Assembly (NCBI GenBank): GCA_037176725.1
Contig: JAZBRS010000049.1
Location: forward strand, 37,378,001 to 37,442,000
Reading direction: 5' to 3'
Source: Posidonia oceanica
Lineage: Eukaryota; Streptophyta; Magnoliopsida; Alismatales; Posidoniaceae
Length of the DNA stretch: 64,000 nt
The position numbers were made by a program, and so were the translations under genes. The notes under the pieces were generated by a model. That model saw only the letters and a list, made by a program, of their open reading frames with translations. It was not told where the DNA came from and did not search any database. Shown one piece after another: positions 33,498 to 45,217 of this stretch; the first letter of the stretch is position 1; each line of letters starts with the position of its first letter.

Positions 33498-34809
33498 TGT
33501 GGATATGGGGTTTTCGGTTAGGAGGAGCTTGTTGTGTCCATTTAGTGCTTCCTCGTTGCCCCTTTTTTGTATCCAACTCCGTCACTCCACAGGTGACAGA
33601 ATTGGTGTGATCGCCACTCTCGGTTCGCTTTCGCCGGCCCTCGAGATGCCTTGGGGAGATGTGATGTGATTGCGAGTTCAACTACCTTGGGACAACGCCA
33701 GCGTTGCCCAAGGGTGCCCATACTTGATGAGTTTCTTCTTCTTCTTCTTCTTTTCCTTGCAAAACAGATTTTAGAGATACGAATTAACAAAGTGTAGTAT
33801 ATAATTCAAAACAAATTGAAAATGAGCATAAAATAAAAGGAGGAGTACTTACCCGAGGGGTTTTATCCCCTCGGTTGCAATTAAGTATGACTATGCCTAG
33901 CTACAACAATATATGAAATGAAATGCTTCACTATACTACGAAATTAAACATATGATGTGAAAAGAAAATGAAAACTAAAGAAAGCCCCCTTTTGTCTATG
34001 CAAGGAATGCAAGTGGGGTTGATGTGGTGTCACGGATGACGGAGGAGGACTCAAGCTCCCACAAAACTCTTTCTCCACCTCTTCTCTCAAGATTTGAGCT
34101 CAAAACACTTTCTACTTGCTCTCACTACTTCTTCTCAAAATTGTGTTTCTCTCTTGAAAATCACTTCTAAATCCCTCACAGATCTCTCCCATTTCCCCCC
34201 CGATCCTAGTGGGGGTACCCCTGCTTTTATAGAAGCAAGGGAGGAACAAAAAGACCAAGTCAACAACTTTCCTGATTCAGAAGTGTTGGACGCCGACTGT
34301 TATAGCGTCCAACGTTAGACGCTGGCACAGCCAGCGTCCAACGACACTCCGAGGCAAAGATGCCAAGATCAAAGAATATTCCTCAATAAGTGGCTGATTA
34401 ATGACCATTAAAACCCATTAAGGCCTTGACCGGTCAAATGACACGTAGTGGAGGCAAAGCACGAAATTTGATTTCAGCTAAATATGACAAGTTTGGGGAA
34501 ATTGAAAATCAGGTTATTGGACGCTATGAGTCACAGCGTCCAACGTTGGACGCTAGACCAGCCAGCGTCCAACACATCAAATGGAACTTGTTGTTGGACG
34601 CTATGACACACAGCGTCCAACATTGGACGCTAGACTAGCTGGCGTCCAAAACACTCAAATGGAAACTTGCCAATTTTGGCCTCTCGACCACAGGGACAGG
34701 TGTCAATAAGTTTGATGAGAGTACTTGAGTTGAGAAAAGAGCTTCTAGAGGTGGCCTAACGCAACAGACTACACTAACATGAAGGGAGTGCCAAAACGGG
34801 GTATCTACA
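33498..34809 (-). repeat. Element B 3' LTR
   Basis: 1312 bp. Hairpins at 34287-34350 and 34517-34650, including GTTGGACGCT (34545-34554) facing AGCGTCCAAC (34564-34573) across 9 nt. Related to A's LTR but a separate subfamily. Confidence 0.9.
33607..33616 (-). other. PBS-like decamer inside element B 3' LTR
   Basis: TGGCGATCAC, 109 nt from the LTR end; identical to the start of B's PBS at 47241-47250. Confidence 0.75.
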
Positions 34810-34825
34810 TATTGCCCCTCCTTGG
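34810..34825 (-). other. Polypurine tract of element B
   Basis: CCAAGGAGGGGCAATA on the minus strand, adjacent to TGTAGATACCCC. Confidence 0.75.
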
Positions 34826-34964
34826 AGATGGCTTCAGCACGAAGCTATCTACAAGGTGAGACGATACCCCCGTGTGGCGATACCTGAAGATCCTAAATGA
34901 AATCCAATGCCTGCTGCCACTACGCTTGGACGGGACACAAAGAGGGTCGGCTAAAGAAACATGA

Positions 34965-35785
34965 CCAAGGGGATTGCCTAAGGAGAACAAACTAACGACA
35001 TGCCACGGGGATGGCCCGCGGGGGTCAAGCTAAAGACACTGCCACGGGGGTTGCCCGTGAGGTCAAACTTAAAAGACATGCCACGGGGATTGCCCGCGGG
35101 GGTCAAACTAAAAGACATGCCACGGGGATTGCTCGCAGGGGTCAAACTAAAAGACACTGCCACGGGGGTTGCCCGTGAGCTCAAACTAAAAGAATGGATA
35201 GCTAATGATTCCGACGACCACTCAATGCGAATGCAGTACAATGCGCTATGCATGGATGCGTGCTGACGGGAATGCAAAAGGGGTCATGATATGCAATGCA
35301 TGACCCTAGGTAATGAGGTTCCTCCCTCATCGCCGGCTTTAATTTGTATACTAGGTTGGCTCAGGAATTTTTCTCACCACCCAAGGCAGACTGACACACG
35401 TGTGAATGCAAATTGTCATGATCAGGTGCCCTTTCCTTGAGTGTAGCCTACACTCTCCCAGGGGACCGTCGTCTCATGATACGCAGGTTGGTGAGCGAGA
35501 GGCCCATGATGCTCCTAGGCAAAAGGGGAAATGATCTCTTCTCTGCTGACCACGTTGGCTCTATTCGTCACAATTAGGTGTCCTTTCATCGAATGTTGCC
35601 TACATTCTCGACAGAGACCGTCATCTCGTGACCCAGAATCAATAAACGATGAGTTCATTGATTCCAATGGCGTTATTCGTCAGAATCAAGTGTCCTTTCA
35701 TTGAATGTTACCTACATTCTCGGTGGGGACCATCATCTTCTGACCCGGGAGTTAGTGAACAGGGGGTTCACTAATACCATTGGCT
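34965..35785. other. Element B 3' module with short GGGGATTGCCCGC array
   Basis: Array units at 34965-35190, then the conserved non-coding block matching 7086-7680 in A. No gene seen. Confidence 0.65.
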
Positions 35786-36778
35786 TTGCTTTGTTGACCC
35801 AATCATGCTCCGGGGTTCTTTCTGCTGATTGATTTTGCTTTGTTTGTCCGGTTGTGCTTCGGGGTTTGCTTTGTTTGTCCGGTTGTGCTCCAGGGTTTGC
35901 TTTATTTGTCTGGTTGTGCTCTGGGGTTTGCTTTATTTGTCTGGTTGTGCTCCGGGGCTTGCTTTGTTTGTCCGGTTGTGCTCCGGGGCTTGCTTTGTTT
36001 GTCTAGTTGTGCTCCAGGGTACCTGCTTTTGATTGGTTTGCTTTGTTATCCCGGTTATGCTCCGGGGTTTGCTTTGTTTGTCCGGTTGTGCTCCGAGGCT
36101 TGCCTTGTTTGTCCGGTTGTGCTCTGGGGCTTGCTTTATTTGTCCGGTTGTGCTCCGAGGCTTGCTTTGTTTGTCCGGTTGTGCTCCGAGGTACCTGTTT
36201 TTGATTGGTTTGCTTTGTTATCCCGGTTATGCTCCGGGGTTTGCTTTGTTTGTCCGGTTGTGCTCCGAGGCTTGCTTTGTTTATCCGATTGTGCTCCAGG
36301 GCTTGCTTTATTTGTCCGATTGTGGTTCGGGGCTTGCTTTGTTTGTCCTATTGTGCTCTGGGGTACCTGCTTTTGATTGGTTTGCTTTGTTATCCCGATT
36401 ATGCTCCGGGGATCTTTGCTTTGGTGTCCCGGTAATGCTCCAGGGATCTTTGCTTTGGTGTCCTGGTTATGCTCCGGGGCTTGCTTTATTTGTCCGGTTG
36501 TGCTCCGGGGCTTGCTTTGTTTGTCCGGTTGTGCTCCGGGATACCTGCTTTTGATTGGTTTGCTTTGTTATCCCAGTTATGCTCCGGGGATCTTTGCTTC
36601 GGTGTCCCGATGATGCTTTGGGGATCTTTGCTTTGGTGTCCCGGTTATGCTCCGGGGATCTTTGCTTTGGTAGGTTTGCTTTGTTAACCCGGTTGTGCTC
36701 CGGGGGTCTTTGCTTTGGTATCCCGGTTATGCTCCGAGGTTTGCTTTGGTATCCCGGTTATGCTCTGGGGTTCTTTGC
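35786..36778. repeat. 31-bp tandem array in element B
   Basis: Same family as the array at 7681 in A: GTTTGCTTTGTTTGTCCGGT plus TGTGCTCCGGG. Open frames of up to 178 codons are repeat artefacts. Confidence 0.85.
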
Positions 36779-36821
36779 AAACTTGTCGAGGGGATTGCCC
36801 AAGGGGAAAACAAAACATTTA

Positions 36822-37150
36822 AAAGACTTGAGCTGGATCAAACATCCAACACTTAGAGAAAATGAGCTGGATCAGACATCCAACACTCAAGAATTGAGCT
36901 GGGTTTATCCAATACTCAAGAATTGAGCTGGATTTATCCAACACTCAAGGTTTGAGCTGGATTTATCCAACACTCAAGGTTTGAGCTGGGTTTGTCCAAC
37001 ACTCAAGGTTTGAGCTGGATTTATCCAACACTCAAGGATTGAGCTGGATTTATCCAACACTCAAGGTTTGAGCTGGTTTTATCCAACACTCAGGGATTGA
37101 GCTGGATTTATCCAACACTCAAGGATTGAGCTGGATTTATCCAACACTCA
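36822..37150. repeat. 29-bp array with self-complementary CTCAAGGTTTGAG core
   Basis: About eleven units of GAGCTGGATTTATCCAACA followed by CTCAAGGTTT. CTCAA and TTGAG can pair within each unit junction. Present in B, not seen in A. Confidence 0.8.
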
Positions 37151-37194
37151 AAGATCTACCTTTAGGCGTTGGCCAAAGGGATGGAACTAAAAGT

Positions 37195-37505
37195 TAAAAG
37201 ACTCGCCGAGGGGGTTGCCCAAGGAAAAACAGAGCTTAAAACATTGCCGAGGGGGTTGCCCAAGGAAAAATAGAGACAAAACATGCCAAGGGGGTTGCCC
37301 AAGGAAAAACAAAGACAAAACATGCCAAGGGGGTTGTCCAAGGGGAAACTGAGATAAAACACGCCGAGGGGGTTGCCCAAGAGGAAACTGAGATAAAACA
37401 CGCCGAGGGGGTTGCCCAAGGGAAAACTAAAAGAAAACACACCGAGGGGGTTGCCCAAGGGAAAACTAAAAGAAAACACGCCGAGGGGGTTGCCTAAGGG
37501 AATAA
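37195..37505. repeat. GAGGGGGTTGCCCAAGG array in element B
   Basis: Seven or eight units of about 40 bp, CGAGGGGGTTGCCCAAGG plus an A-rich spacer; counterpart of the 8596-9622 array in A. Confidence 0.8.
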
Positions 37506-37675
37506 AAGGATACTTCTTTGGCTTCGCTTTGTTGACCCGGTGGTGCTCCGGGTCCTTCGAAAATCATGACAGCCTCATTTCCATGTGCATTCTAGCTTGT
37601 AGAAACCTCTGGTATTGGAAGAAAAATGATTTGGAAGCTTTCTGACAAAATTCAGCATTTTAAACTGCTCTGAAG

Positions 37676-37820
37676 TGTTGGACATTACAGCCTTATGCGT
37701 CCAACATATGACGCTAAAACTTCTTGCGTCCAACATGTGACTGTCACCTGGGGTGTAGGACGCTGCTCATTACTGCGTCCAACGTATGACGCAAAGGAGC
37801 GTAGCATCCAACACGTCGGG
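37676..37820. repeat. Hairpin cluster upstream of gene Y in element B
   Basis: GTTGGAC, ATGCGTCCAACATATGACGC, TGTAGGACGC and ACTGCGTCCAACGTATGACGC arms. It ends about 250 bp before the start codon of gene Y. Confidence 0.75.
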
Positions 37821-38070
37821 GTCTTTAACAGACCTCTTCTCCGGCGACGGCGACGACTCCTTCTAGACTTCCGAGCTTCTTCCGGCATAGGGTAGCTCGG
37901 GTGTTCGGCGGCTTGGACGGCCGGAGCTAGGGCATGACGGCGGTGGCAGTGCGGATTCCGGCGACCAGAACAGCAGCTTCTAGCTCCAGTGAGCTCCCTT
38001 TCTTCCTTTCCTCTCCTCCTCTTCATCATTCCAGATTGTATTTTGACCTCTATTCGGTCTTTTCCAGTTT

Positions 38071-41000
38071 ATGCCGAGATTTGGTAAAGCCTACATGAGG
38101 CCCAAGAAGTTGACACGGAGGGGGGATGGCCCATCGACGTCCGGCGAGTCTGGGCCGGCTCCAGTGAGGGTGCTGGAGGCAATCAGGATGACAGAGGAGG
38201 TGGTGGCACCGGGTATGACGGAGGAGGCGGCAGTTGAGATGCCGGAGGAGGTTGTGGCATCGGTAGACGCGCCCGAGGCAGCAGCTTGTGCCATGGAGAC
38301 TGAGGAGGTGGTGGCACTGGTAGACGTGCCCGAGGCAGCTTGTGCCGTGGAGACCAAGGAGGTGGTGGCACCGGCAGACGTGCCCGAGGCGGCAACTTGT
38401 GTCGTGGAGACCAAGGAGGCAAGCGTCGAGGAGACCGAGGCGTCGAGCGTCTCTGGTGGCTCGGAGGATTCTGATTCTTCAGCCACTCTCGGCGAGGACT
38501 CAGAGGAGTCGGGGTCGGAGGAGGAGGTTCCCGAGGCAGTCCCCGCTGCTGCTGCCGGGATGGCTGAGGGTGATAGCTGGTACATGAGCATTCAGGACTT
38601 CGTTCGGCGAGAGGCAGAGGGCGACACTGGTGCTCCTCCAGACTTTACACAGGCTCATATACCGCATGACGAGGTATAGGCTTCGGCACCGCGTAGGGAT
38701 GCGGCCCGGGCCAAGTTTGCAGTAGCTGCACTGGCAGCTAGGGGGCAGGTAACCATATTTCCATTTAATTTCAAGTATTATTTTTGTGCACCCTGTCTGA
38801 CAATACTTCTCTCTCTTGCAGAGTCGGGCTTCTACCGTCGTGCGCTGTCACTGGGGTCAGGTCCTCAGGTGCTACCAGATGTTGAGGCCTTTCCAGCATG
38901 AGCGGCTTCGGCAGATGGGGTTTGGACACTTCCTGTCCATTCCTCTCTTCCAGCTTGAATTGGGACTTTTGGAGTCTGCTGCAGAGCGCTACCACCCTCA
39001 CATGAGCTCCTTTGTGACCCGGGTTGGCGAGTTTGTCCTTTCGCTGGAGGACATGGCCCGGTTGACTGGCCTACAGGTGACAGGACGCCCGGTGACTGGC
39101 CCAGTACACTCTGACTACACCTCTTTGATGGCGGAGTTGGTGGGGAGACGGGTCGTCATGTGCGGGCCCCGCCTTTTTGTTACCACCTCGGCAGTTCAGC
39201 GCGTCGAGGACTCCCGAGAGACAGCGACGGAGCCTGGGGAGGACGCCGATCAGCAGCTCCGTGCCTTTCTTCTAGTTTTGTTTGGGGACTTGCTTTTCAG
39301 CCACGCCACCTCGCGGGTTTCAGCAATGTTCCTGCCCCTACTGCTTGCTGACTTAGATTGGTTAGGGGAGTATGCTTGGGGAGCTGCGAGCCTGGCATTT
39401 TTGTACACTATGTTCTTCAAGTTCTCCGACGGTAGTTCCTGCCAGCTTGGCGGGAACCTGCCATTCTTTCAGGTATATAAGCTTTATTTGCTTGTTTAAG
39501 CTTCAAATATTATTTACTCTGCATGCTCGACGAATGATTTGCTTTCTTTTTACTTGCAGATGTGGGTATGGGACTACTTTACCTTCATGAGGCCCATCCC
39601 ACCTTCGGTTCCTGAGGCAGGGATCCCATTCCCGTGTGGGCTGCACTGGGGTCTGGCTGTTCATGCACCTGATGCGGTTACTGGCCACCGCTACGTCGGG
39701 CGTCTCTTCTTCGAGATGCTGGTTCCTGCCCAAGTAATATGCCCCTGCTGATATATTATTCTGCATTTGGGTTTACTGATTCACTGCATACTTTTCAGGT
39801 GACCTGGCATCCTTACACCAAGGGGGAGCACGAGGATGTCCCTGAGATATCTTGGGACCAGGCAGTTTTTGACCGGGACATCTGGCTCCACTGCTGGAAC
39901 CACTGCCACTTCCAGCAAATCAGCCAGGCACTTAGGCAGTTGGGGCGCCGGCAGATTCAGCCTCAGGCTCACCCGTTCCGAGTTTGGAGTGAGGTACGGG
40001 GGGGAGGTGGACGTGCTCGCCATTGGGTTGACACCTACGGTCCACAGTTGCTGGACTGGGTTCGTGGTGGCTCCACCACTCCTGTTGACGCGACCGCTGA
40101 GGACGAGCTGGCTTGGGCTAGGTGGATGGATGACTGGTTTAGTGAGCTGATGGTCTTCCATCGCTCTCATTTTCTGGGGCGGTCGAACCTTCTCATGGGT
40201 GACACCGCTGCAGATGTGGCAGCGATGGCTGTGGGCGAGCTACAGGAGTCCGTCCGCTCTCACAGGATTCAGATGGAGATAGCGGTGAGCATTTAGCTTT
40301 ATGTTTGTATTGCCTGTATTTCTTGACAGCTAACTTGCTTAGACCTTGCCCCTTGCAGTTGAGGACTACTGACGAGTATAGTCAGCGCGAGCGTGACCTG
40401 GTTAGGCACGTAGCTGAGCTGACTGAGGAGGTTGAGCGTCTACGAGCCTTTGCTTCTCAGGTTTGCATTTATTTTTATAGCATAGTTGTCTGCCTTGAAA
40501 ATTGTGCTAAGTACGCCTTCTTTGCTTTTGCAGCCTTTGACTAGTTCTACCCCTCCACCAGGTCATGCCGGGGAGATTTCCTACCTTCAAAGTATGGTAA
40601 GTATAGCAGTATACTTTCCCTTTATATTTCTTGATTCAGTTTTGACTATGGCTCTGGCTTTTGCAGATTAACGATCTTCAAAGGGAGCTGTCTTTTCGAG
40701 CCAGTGACCAGGCTTCCCAGCTTGCTCTTCGGGATGCGCAAGTTCAGGAGCTAAGCGGCAAGTACAGACTGCTGTTAGTGACCTAGGCTCTGCTCGTCAG
40801 CTTGCTGAGGAGAAGGCTGCTGAGCTTGCCCGGCTTGCTGTACAGCAGCAACCTCCACCGACGACTGATTCAACTGCAGAGATTGCCAGGCTGAGGAGGC
40901 AGCTGGAGGTGGCTTTGAAGGTATAACTTGCTATTCTTCCTTTTGAGTTCATATGCTGGCTTATGCTAATGGCTTGATGCTTCTTCTTTGTCTTTTCTTG

Positions 41001-41288
41001 CAGGAACGAGATGCGGATCGTGCGATGGTAGCTCAGTTCGAGACCGAGGTGACGCATTACTGGCGAGAGGCCGTGTTTGGTAGTGTTTCCACTGGTCGTT
41101 GAGTTCCTCCTCCTCCGTTGTCTGTGTCGAGGCATCGCTCTGGCAGCCGTCATCCACTGGTTGGGGGGTCTCAAGCCTCCTCAGGTGGCTCAGTGCGTCA
41201 GTTGGCACAGCCCCCTGCGGCTCCTCCTTCGGCTCCTTCTTCAATTCCTCCATCAGCTCCCGAGGGCGAGGGGGAGAGTGCCACTTAG
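38071..41288 (+). pseudogene. Gene Y: antisense PMD gene of element B, eight exons
   Basis: Best-preserved plant mobile domain gene here, about 897 residues if intact. Exons: 38071-38748, 38822-39472, 39560-39733, 39799-40284, 40359-40460, 40534-40596, 40667-40920, 41004-41288. Every intron is GT...AG and phase 0, and all exons are multiples of three except exon 7 (254). Exon 1 is acidic with repeats like EEVVAxVDVPEAA. Exon 2 has the PMD core (MGFGHFLSIPLFQ, GEFVLSLEDMARLTGLQVTG, GEYAWGAASLAFLY). Exon 3 begins MWVWDYFTFMRP and exon 4 VTWHPYTKGEHEDVP. Exons 5-8 are coiled coil and a Pro/Ser-rich end. Defects: TAG at 38677 (CAG in copy A), a one-base loss in exon 7 near 40765, and TGA at 41100. 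Exons 2-6 are fully open. Confidence 0.85.
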
Positions 41289-41800
41289 TTGTTCTTTTTC
41301 TTTTCAGCACTTGTACCTCAGGGGTATGCCCCAGTGATATTGTAGAAAACTCAGATTTATAAATGATAAATATTTTCTGCACACTTAGCAAACTTGTCAA
41401 ATGTCTTCTTTTTTTCTTTACCTTTCTCTAAGTTGAAAATGAACTAAGATAACCAATAGTCGGGGGAGCACCTCCAACTGATAGTTTTTAATTCAATTTA
41501 ACTTGAAACAAGCTTAATCACGTGTAATAATATGCAAATGACACAGTTATGAAGAAAAATTTCACCTACGAGCTTTAATTCTGAATTCCGCGGCCATTGG
41601 CGCTTTAATAAGTCAATAACTTAATGTAAACAACAACAGGTGATTCTGGATGGCCGGAAGGTCCAAAACATATGAAACCAACTCCAACACGTGTATTTCA
41701 ACTCGTAGAAGCCTCTGGAACTGGTAGAAATTGGTTTGGCAATTTGTCCACGGATTTGGAAGGCTATGAGTGAAGTTCAACAACTTAAGTTGCTGAAAAA
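41289..41800 (+). other. Conserved 3' flank of gene Y in element B, no gene seen
   Basis: Counterpart of 14890-15368. Includes TTGTACCTCAGGGGTATGCC just after the stop, shared with F. Confidence 0.5.
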
Positions 41801-42055
41801 CGTTGGACGCTACTATCACTGCGTCTAACATAGGACGCCAGTACAGATAGCGTCCAACAGCTCTTTTTTAATTTTTTTTTTTTTTTTTGCTTGCTGCGTT
41901 GAACGTCGGAACAGATTGCGTCCAATATATGACGCCAGAACAGGCTACGTCCAACAACTCTGACTTATTTTCTCCTTTTTTGCTACATTGAATGCCAAAA
42001 CATGTTGCGTTCAATGTATGACGCAATAAATGGCAACGTCCAACGTATGACAGAA
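41801..42055. repeat. Hairpin cluster downstream of gene Y in element B
   Basis: At least three stem pairs: GTTGGACGCTACT with GATAGCGTCCAAC, GCGTTGAACGTC with TGCGTCCAA, and TGACGCAATAAA with GGCAACGTCCAACG-type arms. A poly-T run at 41876-41889 splits it. Confidence 0.75.
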
Positions 42056-43360
42056 GTTTTCTGCAAAGAAACTTAAACAAAATCAAATTAGGCCATCTAG
42101 GGTGCCCCTTGCCCCTAGTTCAAGGAAAAAAAGAAATAATGAATATGTATATGTATTGCTTGAAATAAACTTAGATGGAGGATAATAAATCTGGCCTCAA
42201 ATTTGTTGTCTACATGAAGATGGTATCGACTCGCAAGCGAATATCAAGTGACCATCCTGAATAGGAGTGGTCAAAACGCGACGCGGAGTCGCTAGTGCCC
42301 TAGATTTTTTTATCATCGGCCATATTTGTTATCAGTTTCGTGAAGTGATGTTGGTTGGGTAGATTTTACCCTTATCTTTTTTGATCTTTTTGCTTATTTT
42401 TTGGATTTTTGGTTTTATGATTTTTTTGGATTTTTGACTTTATCTTTTTTTGGATTTTTGATTTTATCATTTTTTGGATTTTTAATTTTATCATTTTTTT
42501 TGGATTTTTGACTTTATCATTTTTTGGATTTTTTTTTATTTTTTTGGATTTTTGACTTTATCATTTTTTTTTGGATTTTTGTAGGAAAAGAAGAATCTTC
42601 CAAGAAGTTGGGAAACAAGAGACCTCATGGTTGGAAAACCTTGACAGTTTGATCCCTTGTGCAATCTTAGAGCCATGGATGCTTTAGGCTTGCTTTGGCG
42701 CCTAACAATCCCTAGACCTAGGCTTCTGCCCCTTGCCTCTTATGTGTATAGTGCGGGATGTGGGTGGAAGGAAAGTCCATGCCCTATCCTAAGATGTCGA
42801 CTAAAGATTTGAAGCCTAAACCCCTCCTAGTTCAAGGTTGATTCTTGCTGTGCTTAGTATTCCCCAGCTTTCAGTTTTTGACTCTTGGACAGCTTCTTTG
42901 CTGTCGTCTTTTCCACTCTCTTTCTTTTTCCTTGCCCATGGACAGCTTCTTTGCTACCTTCTTTTCTGACCTTTTTTGCTTTCTTTTCTAGGTACTTTGG
43001 TAAGTAGTCTCACCCCTTCTGAGTGCTCGGCCAATAGATACTCGTTCCTTGACGAACCGAGACACTCTTTCATTTGGTACACTCCCCTCTTTTCTGCGCT
43101 TCTAGGTTTTGGCCTTAGATGCCTACCCAATTTGTACTAGGGTAACGTGCCTGACTCGAGGGATGTGTGTAGACTTATTATTCATGAACTGGGAGGGGGC
43201 TCCTTATGATTTGCCTCTATCTCAATGTTGGATCATTTCCTTTCCTCCTCCCACAAAGTGTTTGTGGGTTGAGGCTAAGGTATGACTCCTAGGCTTTGGA
43301 AATAGTAGATCCTCAGGTACGGGCAATCTAGTGGCTCTGTATGCATGTCAAGGATAGTAC
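42056..43360. other. Element B spacer with T-rich tract; empty site of solo LTR D
   Basis: T-rich GGATTTTTGACTTTATCATT repeats at about 42395-42590. TTTGGCGCCTAAC near 42690 is the site that D occupies in A. No gene seen. Confidence 0.65.
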
Positions 43361-43499
43361 CTTTTGAGGTGCAGAGCATTCCAGGGGTATTCAAGCCTAG
43401 TGCCATCCTCTCTGGCCAAACAATAGGCATTGCCCGGATATGCCTCAACCACCAAGTATGGTCCTTCCCAATTTGGTCTCAAGTTCCCAGGCTTGGGTG
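43361..43499 (-). pseudogene. Integrase C-terminal remnant of element B
   Basis: About 45 residues in one open frame, including GPYLVVEAYPGNAYCLARED and TRLEYPWNALHLKR, nearly identical to the end of A's integrase. The catalytic core and everything back to gag are missing. The remnant has kept its reading frame although it cannot act as an integrase. Confidence 0.8.
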
Positions 43500-43679
43500 G
43501 TGAATCTTCTTCTCATTTGTTTATATTTATATTTTATGGAAGGAAAAGATATTTTATTTGGGTATATTTCAACAGAAACAAATACGGAAACAAAGAAAGA
43601 AAAGTCTATTTACAACACTTTGGGGAAATGCCCCTAGTGTAGCCTCCATCAGTAGAGACTCTTGAGAAGCCAGCTTCAG

Positions 43680-45217
43680 TCTTAGTGGTGCTTCTGAGCC
43701 TTCTCTATCAGTACATCCCAATTGAAGACGTCTGCGTCCACCAGGTCATAGACGATGTCTTTAAAGACCCAGCAGTCTTCTAAATTGTGCCCACGTCTCC
43801 TATGGTACTGGCAATATTTGCTCCTGTCGTAGTTCGTCCCTTCAGGTCTTCGAGGTGGGAGGTCGATTGCTCGGGCCTCTATCATTTCTGCAAACATGTC
43901 CATCAGCGTGACCGGGATAGGAGGATAGCTTGTGCGCTTTGGTCTCTTGGACTGCTGTTGTGGAGCTGCATGATGATAGTTGCCCCTGGTGTTGCCTTCT
44001 TTTCCAGAGCGGCTGCCATTCTACCGGTAATCTTGAAGAGGAAAATCTTGCTGCTTTGCAACTTGGAGAACAGATTCAGTATCGTCCTCTATTTTCTGAA
44101 ATTCATGCATATTTTCTTTTACAGAAGCAGCCACCTCGTAGAGTGCAGTTACAGAAGGGCAATAAGCATTTGTCAACCCCCTTTTCATTGGACCAATAGC
44201 ATTTGCAATCAACGTCTGGATGACTTGTCTTTCTGGGATGTCCAGGCCTGATTTGGTAGCCATCTCCCGCCATCTATTTGCAAAGGTGACCCATTCTTCA
44301 TCCAGCTTCATGGTCTCCCTGCTCAAGTTATGAAAGGTCGGCTTCGACTCAATCTTGTGTTGATATTTGGTCAAGAAGCACTCCTTGATCTTGTTGAAGC
44401 TGCTGAGGTCGTCTCCGGAGAGGGTAAGAAACCATTCCATGGGTTCGCCTTCCAATGAATAGAAGAAAAGGTGAATGACGAAGCCCAAGTCATGAAAGTA
44501 CGGAGCTGACTCCATTTGAAACCGGATGATGTGGGTTTGCGGGTTGGTAGTCCCATCAAACTTTGGCGTTTTTGAATACATGAAGCCAGGAGGAAGCTGA
44601 AATGGTAGGAATTTGCCCATGTCAAAAGTTGGGGGAGCTTGTGTCTGAACCCCTAAGGAATTTAAGACCTTCCTCATTTCTGCTAAATTGCTGAGCCCGC
44701 CATGAATTTGCGCATTTGCTATTTGATTGGCATGCAGCTGTTGATTGTCTCCTTGTATATTCATACCAGGCTGAAGAGGAACCTGGTAATTTTGCTCTGG
44801 TTGGTTGGAGAATAATGGATCGGCTCCCTTGCCATGTGGCTGTTGCTGTGGCTGTTCAACGAATAGAGGATTCGACCTTTCTCGGAATCCTCTTAGCAAG
44901 TCATTTTCCCGCCCCTGGTGTTGGGCATCCGACGGTGCAATGCCGCTTTGTCTTTGGTGCAAATTTTCAGGGACGTGGCCCGCAGCAGTCCTTCGTAGTC
45001 TTTTACCAGGGAGGTGTTGATCTTGATGGAGATCCTCATCTCTTTGATTTGACGAACCAGGATGATAGTTGTCACTGTAAAGGAAGCGACACAGTACCTG
45101 ATATTGGGCCGAGTCGGGATCCAGTTCTTTTCCAGTGGTTGGATCGAATAACCTCATGATGGGTTCCTCCTCGGGCATGCTATCTGTATCTATGTAGCTA
45201 CTTTCAGATTCAGACAT
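43680..45217 (-). pseudogene. gag: Gag of element B, one stop
   Basis: Starts MSESESSYIDTDSMPEEEP. It has a Gln/His/Asn-rich N-terminal region with QIHGGLSNLAEMRKVLNSLG, then the gag domain (FLPFQLPPGFMYSKTPKFDG, MESAPYFHDLG, EGEPMEWFLTLSGDDL, FLTKYQHKIESKPTFHNL) and zinc motif YCQYHRRRGHNLEDC. The only interruption is TAG at 44021-44023. The frame ends at 43680 after IEKAQKHH, where A continues toward the protease. The near-intact state suggests it produced Gag until recently, packaging B RNA with enzymes supplied in trans. Confidence 0.85.
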
